In this document: piece by piece, positions 16,781 through 26,345 of the stretch
Numbering within the stretch: position 1 is the first letter of the stretch
How the letters are laid out: every line of letters begins with the position of its first letter
Assembly: GCA_051876355.1 (NCBI GenBank)
Contig: JBJEHU010000037.1
Location: forward strand, 1 to 64,000
Reading direction: 5' to 3'
Source: Olsenella_L sp051876355
Lineage (GTDB): Bacteria; Actinomycetota; Coriobacteriia; Coriobacteriales; Atopobiaceae
DNA length: 64,000 nucleotides
Program-made: the position numbers and the translations under genes
Notes under the pieces: model-generated
What the model was told of the DNA's origin: nothing
Databases searched by the model: none
Seen by the model: the letters and a program-made list of their open reading frames with translations, nothing else

Positions 16781-17604
16781 AGATCGTCTTTTCCGATCTC
16801 GACGGGACGCTTCTGACCTACGACAAGAAGCTCTCGCCGGCAACCAGACAGATGCTCGGGGGCCTTGCCTCGAGAGGAATCGAATTCGTGCCCTGCTCCG
16901 GCAGGGCACTTTCCGGTCTGCCGAAGGAGCTTCTCGAGCTTCCGTGCTGCCACTATGCGGTGTGCTCGAATGGTGCCGCCATCGCCGAGTCCAGGACCGG
17001 ACGCAGGCTCTTCCAGAGCTTCATGGGGATAGAGCGCTCGCGCGCCCTCTGGGAGCGCGTCCGTGGCCTCGATGTCTCGTTCGATATCTTTGCAGGAGGT
17101 GCGATCTGGTCGGAGCGGAAGGCCTACGACAGGCTCGACACCTACGGCATAGAGCCCGAGACGCTGAAGTCCGTGAAGGGATTCCGTACCCCGACGGAAA
17201 GGACGCCTGAAGAGACGCTTGCCTGGCTAGCGGCACGTGGCGAGGATGTGGAGCGCATCACGCTCTTCTGGAAGACAGAAGAGGGGAGAGACGCCGTGAT
17301 ACGTGCCATAGAGGCCGACCCGACGCTCACGTGGACGAACTCTGTCCCGCATGATATCGAGGTCATGGATTCCTCGGTGAGCAAGGGGGCGGCGCTTTCG
17401 CGCCTCTGCCACCATCTCGGCATCCCGGTATCCTCCTCTGTCGCCTTCGGAGACGGCCTCAACGATGCGCCGCTTCTGGCAGCAGCAGGGTATGGGGTAG
17501 CCATGGCAAATGGCTGCGCAGAGACGAAGGCGGCAGCAGACGCTCTGACGGCCACGAACGACGAGGACGGCGTTGCCAAGATGATGGAGAAGCTCCTCGG
17601 ATAA
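16771..17604 (+). CDS. Cof-type HAD-superfamily phosphatase
   Basis: 277 residues starting at TTG 16771, inside the end of citrate synthase, with GAAGGAG eight bases before. HAD motif I is FSDLDGTLLT, motif II is CSGRA-containing (VPCSGRALSG), motif III Lys lies in SVSKGAALSRL and motif IV is AFGDGLNDAPLL. A C2B-type cap sits between. Cof-type enzymes dephosphorylate sugar phosphates, nucleotides or vitamin precursors; which one applies here cannot be told. Translation is likely coupled to gltA. Confidence 0.88.
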   Translation: MDVKIVFSDLDGTLLTYDKKLSPATRQMLGGLASRGIEFVPCSGRALSGLPKELLELPCCHYAVCSNGAAIAESRTGRRLFQSFMGIERSRALWERVRGLDVSFDIFAGGAIWSERKAYDRLDTYGIEPETLKSVKGFRTPTERTPEETLAWLAARGEDVERITLFWKTEEGRDAVIRAIEADPTLTWTNSVPHDIEVMDSSVSKGAALSRLCHHLGIPVSSSVAFGDGLNDAPLLAAAGYGVAMANGCAETKAAADALTATNDEDGVAKMMEKLLG

Positions 17605-17655
17605 GACAGTACGCTGACGGGGACGCAGCCCTCATAGAACCAAGACAGAGAAAAA

Positions 17656-17683
17656 GCAGGGGCTGGCATCTGCCAGCCCCTGC
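17656..17683. terminator. Bidirectional intrinsic terminator between HAD gene and kup
   Basis: GCAGGGGCTGGCA and TGCCAGCCCCTGC pair around TC. TTCATT follows on the plus strand, and AAAAA precedes it, giving a U-run for the minus strand. Confidence 0.8.
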
Positions 17684-17705
17684 TTCATTGTTGAGGGTTG
17701 AGCGT

Positions 17706-19958
17706 CTACTGCTGGTCCTTGCTGTCCTTGGACTCGGCGCTCTCGGCCTCTTCCTCTTCGATGTCCTCGTCGGAGAGCGGACGGAACACGGCCGTATCGC
17801 CACCGATGACAGCCTTCTCTGTGATTGCTGCCATGCTCGACGTCTCGTCTGCGACGGAGTCGGAGAAGATATCGTCGTCCTCTTCGTCGATCTTTGCCAT
17901 CTTCGGAGCGGTGCCCGTCGTGTCGGGAGGAGCGATGCGCTTGAGCGTAGGCGCTGCCTTTGCACGCGTGAACAGCGGCACGAACTCGTAGATGATGGAC
18001 GAGGTCTCGAGGCCATACCAGCGGGCAGGAGAGCCGCAGACGTGGCGGATCGCGTACTTCATCATCATGACGTGATAGTCGCTGCCGGAAAGGGCGGTCT
18101 CAGGAGCAAGCGCCTTGTGCAGGATGCAGAAGCGGAAGTCGCCCACAGCGCCCGGGTTGCGGTAGATCGAGTAGTGGTGGTCCTGCTTCGGGAGCTCGTG
18201 GTTCTGCACGAGGTCGCCGACAATCTGGCGCAGGAAGGCATTGACGCGCTGGTTCACGCGGAAGCCGAGGCGCAGCTGCACCTTGAAGATGAAGTCGGTG
18301 CCGAAACTGTTCACGGAGTACTCGAGCGTGTTCGGCTCGTCCGTGACCGTGACGTTCAGGAACCAGTAGGCACGAGCACGCTTCGGACGCTTGTCGAGGA
18401 TCGAGTAGAGGATATCGCGGTCGAGCTTGTCAGGCGAGGAGTCGTTCGTCAGGAACACGAGGTTGTCTGCCGTGTAGTTGTAGGAGGAATCGTCCCTGAG
18501 CTCGGCGAGCTGGCCGATGTAGTCCTTGACGGGAAGGTAGACGGACTGCGTACGCTCGATAGCGGTACCGCGGCGCCAGATGTACATGACGAGGAAGATC
18601 AGCGTTGCCATGAGCACGGTGAAGTAGCCGCCATGCATGAACTTCGTGAGGCTCGAGAAGAAGAACGTGGACTCGAGGACGCCGAAGAACACGAGGAAGA
18701 CGACGGCGCCGACATGCTTGTGGCACATCTCGGAGAGGTACGTGTATAGCAATATTGTTGTCATGAGCATCGTGAGCGTGATGGCAAGGCCGTAGGCTGC
18801 CTCCATGTGCGAAGAGGTCTGGAAGAGCAGCACGACGAAGATGCAGGCAACCCACATGATGTTGTTGACAAGAGGAATGTAGAGCTGGCCCTTCGTCTCG
18901 GAAGGATACGTGATCTTCATGTGCGGCAGAAGATTGAGGCGGATTGCCTCGGAGACGATGGAGTAGGAGCCGGTGATGAGCGCCTGGGAGGCGATGATGG
19001 CGGCAAACGTCGAGAGGATGACGGCGAACGGACGCCAGACCTCAGGAAGCATCTCGAAGAACGGGTTCATGTCCGTCATCGCGAGCAGCGTCGGATCGGC
19101 CCTGTTCGCAAGGACCCAGGCACCCTGGCCAAGGTAGTTGAGGATGAGGCAGCACTTCACGAACGGCCAGGAAGCATAGATGTTCGCCTTGCCGACGTGT
19201 CCCATATCGGAGTAGAGGGCCTCGGCACCGGTCGTGCAGAGGAAGACGTTGCCCAGGACCATCATGCCTGCCGCGTTCTTGCTCGAGAACAGGAACGTGA
19301 CCGCGCGGACAGGGTTGAGGGCTCTGAGGACATTGAGGTCTGCGCCCATGTTGAGAAGTCCGGTCAGGCCGAGGAACAGGAACCATACCGTCATGACCGG
19401 CCCGAACAGGCGGCCGATGGATGAGGTGCCGGCACGCTGGATCACGAACAGGATGCAGAGGATGATGATCGTGATGCCGACGACGATATGCTGGTTGTCG
19501 CCGATGAGCTGCTTTCCGAGATCTATCGTGCGCAGGCCCTCGATAGCGGTCGTGACCGTGACGGCAGGCGTCAGGATGCCATCGGCCAGAAGGGCTGCAC
19601 CGCCAATCATGGCAGGGATGATGAGCCACTTCGCGCAGCGGCGCACGAGGCTGTAGAGCGCGAAGATGCCGCCCTCGCCCTTGTTGTCCGCCTTCATTGC
19701 GATGAGGACATACTTTACGGTCGTGATCAGCGTGATCGTCCAGATGATGAGCGACAGGGCGCCGATGATGACGTCGTCGTCGATCGTCGCGAGGCCGCCG
19801 TTGCCGGAGATGATGGCCTTGATCGTGTACATCGGCGACGTGCCGATGTCGCCGTAGACGACACCCAGGGTCACGAGGATCATGCCCATGGAGAGAGGGA
19901 TCGTGCTCGACGATCTCTTCTGTGGCTTCTTTATCGAAGCCTCCGTTTTAGTACTCAT
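17706..19958 (-). CDS. kup: Kup-type potassium transporter
   Basis: 750 residues. It opens with GVVYGDIGTSPMYTIK, the hallmark of KUP/HAK transporters, and has about 12 membrane helices up to residue 470, including the conserved ADGILTPAVTVTTAIEGL. The C-terminal cytoplasmic half (about 480-680) is the usual regulatory domain, followed by an acidic tail (EEDDDIF ... EEEEAESAESKD). Kup takes up K+ with protons. ATG 19958 has GGAG seven bases before it. The terminator at 17656 closes the unit. Divergent from the peptidase gene. Confidence 0.93.
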   Translation of the reverse strand: MSTKTEASIKKPQKRSSSTIPLSMGMILVTLGVVYGDIGTSPMYTIKAIISGNGGLATIDDDVIIGALSLIIWTITLITTVKYVLIAMKADNKGEGGIFALYSLVRRCAKWLIIPAMIGGAALLADGILTPAVTVTTAIEGLRTIDLGKQLIGDNQHIVVGITIIILCILFVIQRAGTSSIGRLFGPVMTVWFLFLGLTGLLNMGADLNVLRALNPVRAVTFLFSSKNAAGMMVLGNVFLCTTGAEALYSDMGHVGKANIYASWPFVKCCLILNYLGQGAWVLANRADPTLLAMTDMNPFFEMLPEVWRPFAVILSTFAAIIASQALITGSYSIVSEAIRLNLLPHMKITYPSETKGQLYIPLVNNIMWVACIFVVLLFQTSSHMEAAYGLAITLTMLMTTILLYTYLSEMCHKHVGAVVFLVFFGVLESTFFFSSLTKFMHGGYFTVLMATLIFLVMYIWRRGTAIERTQSVYLPVKDYIGQLAELRDDSSYNYTADNLVFLTNDSSPDKLDRDILYSILDKRPKRARAYWFLNVTVTDEPNTLEYSVNSFGTDFIFKVQLRLGFRVNQRVNAFLRQIVGDLVQNHELPKQDHHYSIYRNPGAVGDFRFCILHKALAPETALSGSDYHVMMMKYAIRHVCGSPARWYGLETSSIIYEFVPLFTRAKAAPTLKRIAPPDTTGTAPKMAKIDEEDDDIFSDSVADETSSMAAITEKAVIGGDTAVFRPLSDEDIEEEEAESAESKDSKDQQ

Positions 19959-20157
19959 GCAGATACTCCAAACTGTCGGATTGTGCGATTCCGGACAGAA
20001 ATGACGAATCCTACAAGTGTGTTATTGTACACGTGATATACGGTAGCGGCCGTGACGTGCCCAAATGCGGCTGATAACCGTCTGCTAGCGGCAGATGCGT
20101 ATGAATATTTGGATTTACGGTATAGATATGGCTGCTCTATCCATAGAAAGGATTGAT

Positions 20158-21660
20158 ATGGTTGAAGAAGAGAAGGCGCCGGAGGCGCAGCACAAGGGAT
20201 TGAATCTGTATATCGGCTTTGCGGCCCCCGAGAGGCTCGGCGTGCCTGAGGCGGCAAAGAAAGTCCTGCATTACGACGCAGGAGGCGATGCCTTCGACTT
20301 CGAGGCATGCGCTGCTCACCTCCCGGTCTATACAAATGATGGGCGCGTGCTCGCGAAGATGTTCTCGCTCACGTTCGTGAAGCTCAAGGATGGCAGGCAG
20401 GACGAGAACCGTCCCGTGACGTTCTGCTACAACGGCGGCCCGGGCTGCGCATCCGTGCCGGTCGATTTTGGCGGCGTCGGCCCGTTCCGTGTCGCGACGG
20501 ACGGCGTGGAGCACCTGTCCTACCCGATCGAGTGCGAGCAGAATCCGTGGAGCCTGCTCCGCATGACCGACCTCGTCTTCCTCGATGCGCCGGGCACCGG
20601 CTTCTCTGCGGTCGCCGAGGATGCAGACCCGAAGAAGCTCTTCGGTATCGACGGCGATGCAGACGCCTTCTGCCGTGCCATCATGGAGTGGCTCGATTCC
20701 CATGCGCGCTGGGGAAGCCCGGTCTATCTCTTCGGCGAGTCCTATGGCACCGTGCGCAACTCGGTCCTCATGCGCGTGCTCGGCGAGCACGATGTGAAGG
20801 TCGCCGGCGTCACGATGCTCTCCTCGATCTTCGACTGGGTGCAGACGCAGCCGGGCGAGGACCTCTACTATCTCGGCATGGTCCCGACCTATGCAGCCAC
20901 AGCCCAGTACTTCGGCAAGGCGGGCCAGGACACCGACGTCGATACCTGGTTCGATCGGGCCATTGCGTGGAACGAGGATGTGCTCGCGCCTGCCCTTCTC
21001 AAGGGCGACCGTCTCGGTGCCGAGAAGGAGGCTGAAGTCGCCCAGCAGATGAGTGCCTTCATCGGCCTGCCTGCCGAGCAGATCCAGCGTGCGCACCTGA
21101 GGATCGGCCTCGACGAGTTCCGCCGCTCCATCATTGCCGACGAGGGCAAGGTCTGCGGCAGGCTCGATATGCGCTTCAGCTCTCCTGCTCCTCTTGCTTC
21201 GCAGGACAGCGCCGAGTGGTTTGCCGGCGAGGATGCAGCAGATGACGCGGTCGAGTCGAGCTGGGTGACGGCGTTCAGGCGCTTCCTCTCCCAGACGCTT
21301 GGCTACCGCAACCCTGCCGTCTACCTCAACAGCAACTATGAGGGCGTCGGCACGAGCTGGAACTGGGACCACGCCGAGCCGGGCACGATGGAGACCGTGC
21401 ATGCACCGAATGTCTCCTACGACATCGCTGTGGCGCTGAAGCGCAACCCGCACATGAAGGTTGCCTTCCTCGGCGGCCGCTACGATGCGGCTACGACGTA
21501 CTGGAACACGCTCCACGACGTCTCCTGCCTCTATCTGCCAGAGGAACTCAAGGAGCGCATTGAGTTCCACCGCTATGGCTGCGGACACATGGCCTATGTG
21601 GATGTGCCGACGCTCGAGGCGCTCTTCCACGATATGCAGGCCTTCTACGCAAAGAAGTAG
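20158..21660 (+). CDS. S10-family serine carboxypeptidase-like hydrolase
   Basis: 500 residues from ATG 20158 behind AAAGGA. The S10 fold is clear: FCYNGGPGCASVP (oxyanion region), MTDLVFLDAPGTGFS, the nucleophile motif FGESYGT near residue 198, FLGGRYDAATTYWNT with the catalytic Asp, and GCGHMAYVD with the catalytic His. No signal peptide is visible, so it is probably cytoplasmic, unlike the vacuolar eukaryotic relatives. Bacterial homologues process short peptides. It stands alone between Kup (divergent) and a strong terminator. Confidence 0.88.
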   Translation: MVEEEKAPEAQHKGLNLYIGFAAPERLGVPEAAKKVLHYDAGGDAFDFEACAAHLPVYTNDGRVLAKMFSLTFVKLKDGRQDENRPVTFCYNGGPGCASVPVDFGGVGPFRVATDGVEHLSYPIECEQNPWSLLRMTDLVFLDAPGTGFSAVAEDADPKKLFGIDGDADAFCRAIMEWLDSHARWGSPVYLFGESYGTVRNSVLMRVLGEHDVKVAGVTMLSSIFDWVQTQPGEDLYYLGMVPTYAATAQYFGKAGQDTDVDTWFDRAIAWNEDVLAPALLKGDRLGAEKEAEVAQQMSAFIGLPAEQIQRAHLRIGLDEFRRSIIADEGKVCGRLDMRFSSPAPLASQDSAEWFAGEDAADDAVESSWVTAFRRFLSQTLGYRNPAVYLNSNYEGVGTSWNWDHAEPGTMETVHAPNVSYDIAVALKRNPHMKVAFLGGRYDAATTYWNTLHDVSCLYLPEELKERIEFHRYGCGHMAYVDVPTLEALFHDMQAFYAKK

Positions 21661-21684
21661 CCTTTCACAGGAGGGCTTGAAAGA

Positions 21685-21720
21685 AGGAGGCGGTGCCGGC
21701 CTGAGCTGGCACCGCCTCCT
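21685..21720. terminator. Bidirectional terminator between S10 peptidase and rlmKL
   Basis: AGGAGGCGGTGCC pairs with GGCACCGCCTCCT around a ten-base loop. TTCAT follows on the plus strand and it lies just past the stop of the convergent rlmKL gene. Confidence 0.75.
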
Positions 21721-21734
21721 TCATGTCTCATCGG

Positions 21735-24236
21735 CTAGTAGCGGGCAGAGTAGGGGCTCCTGTGGGCAGGACCGCCGGCATCGCCCGGCCTTCTGCCTGG
21801 ACGACCCGTGCCAGGGCGTCCCTGGCCAGAACCCGGCTTTCTCGGCCCCTGAGGCCGTCCGCCTGAAGGACGTCCGCCTGTCGTGTGGCTGCCAGCGGGA
21901 CGTTGGTCCCTGTGCGCCGAGGAGGCACCCTTCGGACGCGGAGCGCTCCTGTGCTCGGCAGGTGCCGCATCGCCTTCGGGGCGCGGAGTCCTCTTCACGA
22001 GGTAGCAGTGATGGATCTTCGGGTTGCGTGCAAAGTCCTCGGGGATGGTCTGTGCCGTGATGTCCTCGATCTCGACGCCTGCCTTCTGGAGCTTTTCCGT
22101 ATCGGGCTTGAAGCTCCTGAGGTTGCAGGAGAAGACGCAGACGCCGTCGCGCGTGAGGAGCCTCGAGACGCCGATCAGAAGCTCGGCATGGTCTCTCTGC
22201 ACGTCCCAGGAGGCATGCATGCGCGAGGAGTTCGAGAATGTCGGGACATCGCAGAAGATGAGATCCCAGCGATCCCTCGTGTGGCGCTCCTGCTGGACCC
22301 AGGAAAGGACATCTGCCTGGACATATTCATGCTCCGGGCCTGAGAAGCCATTCCTCTCCATGTTCCTGCGTGCCCACTCGAGCGAGGGCCTCGACATATC
22401 GACGGTCGTCGTATGGTACATGCCGCCGTCTGCCGCATAGCAGGTGGCCGTTCCTGTATAGGCAAAGAGGTTGAGGAAGCGCTTCGAGCCCTTCGTCTTC
22501 TTCGCAAGCTCGCGGATGAGCGCACGCGTGTCGCGGTGGTCGAGGAAGATGCCGCAGTCGAGACGTCCCTCGAAGCTGACCTCGAAGACAAGGCCGCCCT
22601 CCTCGACGAGATGCGCACCCTTCGGAAGGAGCGGACGTCCATCGCGGCGCCTTCCTGCCTTCGCTTCGGGAGCGGCGCCTTCGTCCGCGTACTGCGAGCC
22701 GCCCTTGGCACGGGTGCGGACCTTGAGATAGACGTGGTCCGGTGCGACCTTCATGATGCGGGGTGCAATTGTGAGCACATCGAGCAGGCGCTCATGCGCC
22801 AGGATCGGATCGATGTCCTTCGGTGCCGTGTATTCGGATATCTGGAGCCAGCGCTCGGGCGTGCCGGTTCCCTCATAGAGCTCGATTGCGACGGCGTAGT
22901 CCGGCAGGTCCTGGTCATAGACCCTATAGCACGAGATGCCTTCGCGCCTTGCCCACTTCGCACGGAGCTTTGCGACCTTCTGGAGCCTCTTTGCGAACTG
23001 GTCGGAAGCAGAGAGGAGCACAGGGATCTTCTGGTCTCCAGCCTCGGCGAGCGGGCGCTCGGGCACTTCCTCGATATGCCAGAGCGAGAGCTGCTCCTGC
23101 TGGCTGCCCTGAAGTACTGCCGTGCTTTCCTCGGGCTCTGTGCCAAGCACGCTTGCGAGCGTCGCACCGGGAGCAAGCGATGCCATCTTCGTGCCGGATG
23201 CCAGAGCGGGCGCTGCCTCTGCGATGAGCGAGAGCGCCTCCGCCTCTTCGGGAAGCGCGCCTTCGCGGAGCCATGAGAGGTCGATGAAGGCAGCAGGCTC
23301 CTTGAGGGCAGAGACGGCCTTTGCCAGGTCTTCTGCCTGGCGGCGCATATCGAAGAAGCGGGGCTCCGCCTCGCCCATGCCTGCCTGGCGAAGCATCTGG
23401 CTAAGCGATGATTCAGCACCTGGCCTCGTATCTGCGCAAATGAGCGTGATGGGATTGTGGGCTCCGGCCTCGGCACGTTCCTGTGCCTCGTCGGAAAGGC
23501 GCTTCCATGCCTCTTCGTCGTTTCCGAGCCAGCCCGTGAAGCCCCAGGAGGGACGAAGGAGGCCGGGAGCCCGGTCGAGGGCTTGGGAGGCGGCTTCTGT
23601 GGCTATGGTGCCGGCTCCGCTGTAGAGCACAAGCGCCTCGGGATTTCCGTGCCTCACATCGGCATACCAGCGTGCACACTCGAGGAGGGCGGCTGCGTAG
23701 TCAGGACGCAGCAGCGGCAGGGGAGCGCGCGACGATTTCCGCGCGGCATAGCCGCGGCGGAAGAGCGGCTCGCCCGAAAGGTCGATGCCAATCGAGGCAC
23801 GGGTCCTGCCGAGGCGGACGGCGACGCGGATATCGGGGTTCGTCGTATCGGTGGCAGGACGGATGCCGCGCTTCTGGAGCAGGCGGTCAGATATTGCATC
23901 CTTCGTGCGCAGCGCCACGAACTGCGTGTTCCTGAGCGACTCGTTCGTGCCGTGCGCCTCGATCTCGAGCGTGGAGGTGCTTGCGATATGGTCTTCCCAG
24001 GGAAGGGCCAGGACGCCTGCATAGAGCTCGTCAGAGGTGGCTGCCGCAAAGCGGCCGAGCACGCAGACGATGCGCGAGGCAAGCGAGGACCAGAGGCAGG
24101 CCTTCTGGCCATCTACGAGGCTTCCCTCGAATGAGACCTGGCCCTTGAGCGGTCTTGCGGATTGGACGCCGAGCGATGAGAGCTCATGAGCAAGGAGCTT
24201 CTCGAAGCCGGCAGGACAGGTTGCATAGAATTCCAT
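21735..24236 (-). CDS. rlmKL: RlmKL-type bifunctional 23S rRNA methyltransferase with degenerate N-half and basic tail
   Basis: 833 residues from ATG 24236 (AGGTG site). Order: THUMP domain (residues about 1-150: YATCPAGFEKLLAHEL), an RlmL-like methyltransferase (about 160-400) and an RlmK-like methyltransferase (about 440-745). In the RlmK half the SAM loop LFAYTGTATCYAADGG and the catalytic DVPTFSNSSRM are intact (m7G2069 in E. coli numbering). In the RlmL half the SAM loop is weak (LYSGAGTIATEA) and the NPPY motif expected for N2 methylation of G2445 reads FIDLSWLREG, so that activity may be lost. The last 60 residues are a Gly/Arg/Pro-rich disordered tail, perhaps for RNA binding. Confidence 0.85.
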   Translation of the reverse strand: MEFYATCPAGFEKLLAHELSSLGVQSARPLKGQVSFEGSLVDGQKACLWSSLASRIVCVLGRFAAATSDELYAGVLALPWEDHIASTSTLEIEAHGTNESLRNTQFVALRTKDAISDRLLQKRGIRPATDTTNPDIRVAVRLGRTRASIGIDLSGEPLFRRGYAARKSSRAPLPLLRPDYAAALLECARWYADVRHGNPEALVLYSGAGTIATEAASQALDRAPGLLRPSWGFTGWLGNDEEAWKRLSDEAQERAEAGAHNPITLICADTRPGAESSLSQMLRQAGMGEAEPRFFDMRRQAEDLAKAVSALKEPAAFIDLSWLREGALPEEAEALSLIAEAAPALASGTKMASLAPGATLASVLGTEPEESTAVLQGSQQEQLSLWHIEEVPERPLAEAGDQKIPVLLSASDQFAKRLQKVAKLRAKWARREGISCYRVYDQDLPDYAVAIELYEGTGTPERWLQISEYTAPKDIDPILAHERLLDVLTIAPRIMKVAPDHVYLKVRTRAKGGSQYADEGAAPEAKAGRRRDGRPLLPKGAHLVEEGGLVFEVSFEGRLDCGIFLDHRDTRALIRELAKKTKGSKRFLNLFAYTGTATCYAADGGMYHTTTVDMSRPSLEWARRNMERNGFSGPEHEYVQADVLSWVQQERHTRDRWDLIFCDVPTFSNSSRMHASWDVQRDHAELLIGVSRLLTRDGVCVFSCNLRSFKPDTEKLQKAGVEIEDITAQTIPEDFARNPKIHHCYLVKRTPRPEGDAAPAEHRSAPRPKGASSAHRDQRPAGSHTTGGRPSGGRPQGPRKPGSGQGRPGTGRPGRRPGDAGGPAHRSPYSARY

Positions 24237-24480
24237 CGGGTCACCTTTCGCCCGTAAGAAGCGGTTGCTTCGGATACAGCAATTGTAGCTGCCCAACCCT
24301 GCGTAGCCGGCATCTGCATGCCAAACCCATGCGGCCAGGATCTGCTCCATCTGGGCGCCATATCTGCACAGATGGGGAATTGATTATCAACTTCATGGCT
24401 TGAAGCGGTATAAAAGTAGCGTGGTTCAGAATCGGAAAGTTCCGACCGCCTTAGCACTTTTCGTATCGAGGAGGATGTAC

Positions 24481-26205
24481 ATGGAAGCTGAAGTCCAGGC
24501 TAAAGTCGATCTGTGGCGCAAGAATGTGACCGAGCCGGATCTCAAGGAAGAGCTTGAGTCCCTCATCGCTTCTGGCAACGAAGACCAGCTGAACGATGCC
24601 TTCTACCGCAATCTCGAGTTCGGCACGGCAGGCCTTCGCGGCACGCTCGGTGTCGGCACGAACCGCATGAACGTCTACGTCGTCGCACAGGCAACGCAGG
24701 GCGTGGCGAACTATCTCAATGCCCACTACGATCACCCGACGCTCGCACTCGCACGTGACTCCCGTCTCAAGGGCGAGGACTTCCAGAAGGTCGCAGCCGG
24801 CGTCCTTGCTGCCAATGGCATCCATGTCTATGTCTATCCGCGCATCGAGCCGGTGCCGACGCTGTCGTTCGCAGTCCGCTATCTCCACACGTCCGCAGGC
24901 ATCGTGCTGACCGCTTCCCACAACCCGGCCCAGTACAACGGCTACAAGGTCTACAACGACAACGGCGGCCAGATCGCGAACGAGGCAGCAGACGAGATCT
25001 CTGCTTCCATCGCGAAGACACCGATGTTCGGTGCCGTCAAGATGATGGACTTCGAGGAGGGCTTGAAGCAGGGCCTCATCGAGTGGACGCCTGAGGAGGT
25101 CCTCGACAACTACATCGCAGCCGTCAAGAAGGTCTCCATCCCGGGCTTCAAGGCAGATCCTTCCTACTCCGTCGTCTACACGCCGCTCAACGGCACCGGC
25201 ATGGAGTGCGTGACCCGCATCCTCAAGGAGATCGGCGTCGAGAATGTGACGGTCGTGCCCGAGCAGGCAAAGCCTGACGGCAACTTCCCGACCTGCAAGT
25301 ACCCGAACCCGGAGTTCCGCGAGGCACTGCAGCTGGCACTCGACCTCGCCGAGAAGGTCAAGCCGAACCTCGTCGTCGCAACCGACCCGGATGCAGACCG
25401 CATGGGCACCGCCATTCCGCATAACGGCGAGTACAAGCTCCTGACGGGCAACGAGATGGGCGTCCTTCTGATGGACTGGCTCATTAAGATGGCCGAGGAG
25501 CGCGGCGAGGATCCGAAGCGCAAGGTTGCTGTCTCGACGATTGTCTCCTCTGTGATGCCTGATGCGCTTGCACGCGACCACGGCTTCGAGATGCGCCGCG
25601 TCCTCACGGGCTTCAAGTACATCGGCGACCAGATCGACCAGCTCAAGGACGAGGGCGAAGAGGACCGCTTCCTCATGGGCTTCGAGGAGTCCTATGGCTA
25701 CCTCGTCGGCACGCATGCCCGCGACAAGGACGCTATCGTCGCTGTCGAGATGTGCGTCGAGATGGCTGCCTACTATGCAGCACGCAACATGGACCTCTAT
25801 GAGGCCATGGAGGAGCTGTACAAGAAGTATGGCTACTACCTGAACGGCACCGTCAATGCTGCATTCCCGGGCGAGGCAGGCGCTGAGCGCATGGCAGAGA
25901 TCATGAACGGTCTCCGCGAGAAGCCGCTCGAGGAGGTTGCCGGCTACAAGGTCACCGGCGTCACCGACTACGAGAAGTGCGCCGAGATGCCGCGCGTCTC
26001 CGGCCTCCAGAAGGAGCCGGCACAGAAGCTTCCTGCTGCCAACGTTATCGAGTTCCGCCTCGAGGACGACAACAAGATCATCTTCCGTCCGTCCGGCACG
26101 GAGCCGAAGGTCAAGGCATACCTGTTCGCAAAGGGCGCCACGCGCGCAGAGGCAGAGGCCGTGCGTGCAAAGCTCCAGGAGGCTGCAGAGAGCATCCTGA
26201 AGTAG
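24481..26205 (+). CDS. pgcA: Phosphoglucomutase / phosphomannomutase (alpha-D-phosphohexomutase)
   Basis: 574 residues from ATG 24481, six bases after GAGGAGG. All four active-site loops are visible: the phosphoserine loop TASHNP, the metal loop DPDADR, the sugar-binding GFEESYG and the phosphate-binding RPSGTEPK. It interconverts glucose-1-P and glucose-6-P (or mannose forms), feeding cell-wall polymer and glycogen synthesis. The length matches PgcA-type mutases rather than the 450-residue GlmM class. Monocistronic, closed by the terminator at 26231. Confidence 0.93.
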   Translation: MEAEVQAKVDLWRKNVTEPDLKEELESLIASGNEDQLNDAFYRNLEFGTAGLRGTLGVGTNRMNVYVVAQATQGVANYLNAHYDHPTLALARDSRLKGEDFQKVAAGVLAANGIHVYVYPRIEPVPTLSFAVRYLHTSAGIVLTASHNPAQYNGYKVYNDNGGQIANEAADEISASIAKTPMFGAVKMMDFEEGLKQGLIEWTPEEVLDNYIAAVKKVSIPGFKADPSYSVVYTPLNGTGMECVTRILKEIGVENVTVVPEQAKPDGNFPTCKYPNPEFREALQLALDLAEKVKPNLVVATDPDADRMGTAIPHNGEYKLLTGNEMGVLLMDWLIKMAEERGEDPKRKVAVSTIVSSVMPDALARDHGFEMRRVLTGFKYIGDQIDQLKDEGEEDRFLMGFEESYGYLVGTHARDKDAIVAVEMCVEMAAYYAARNMDLYEAMEELYKKYGYYLNGTVNAAFPGEAGAERMAEIMNGLREKPLEEVAGYKVTGVTDYEKCAEMPRVSGLQKEPAQKLPAANVIEFRLEDDNKIIFRPSGTEPKVKAYLFAKGATRAEAEAVRAKLQEAAESILK

Positions 26206-26230
26206 TCAGAGCGACAGAAGCTCCATGGCG

Positions 26231-26266
26231 GGAGCCGGCCTGGGGTTGTCCAGGCCGGCTCCTTTT
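26231..26266 (+). terminator. Intrinsic terminator of pgcA
   Basis: GGAGCCGGCCTGG and CCAGGCCGGCTCC form a 13-bp stem around GGTTGT, followed by TTTT. Confidence 0.85.
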
Positions 26267-26293
26267 CTCTGTCTCAGCATCTAGCCATGAAAA

Positions 26294-26321
26294 GAGGGAG
26301 CCACGAGATCGTGGCTCCCTC
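26294..26321 (-). terminator. Intrinsic terminator of the C39-like gene
   Basis: GAGGGAGCCACGA and TCGTGGCTCCCTC pair around GA. On the minus strand the stem is followed by TTTCATGG. It lies 25 bases past the stop at 26346. Confidence 0.8.
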
Positions 26322-26345
26322 AGCCTGCTCTGCAGGTGCTTGCTG

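Noticed and set aside
20137..21630. Minus-strand frame of 497 codons opposite the S10 peptidase
   Set aside because: The plus-strand protein has a complete catalytic triad; the antisense frame has no recognisable feature.
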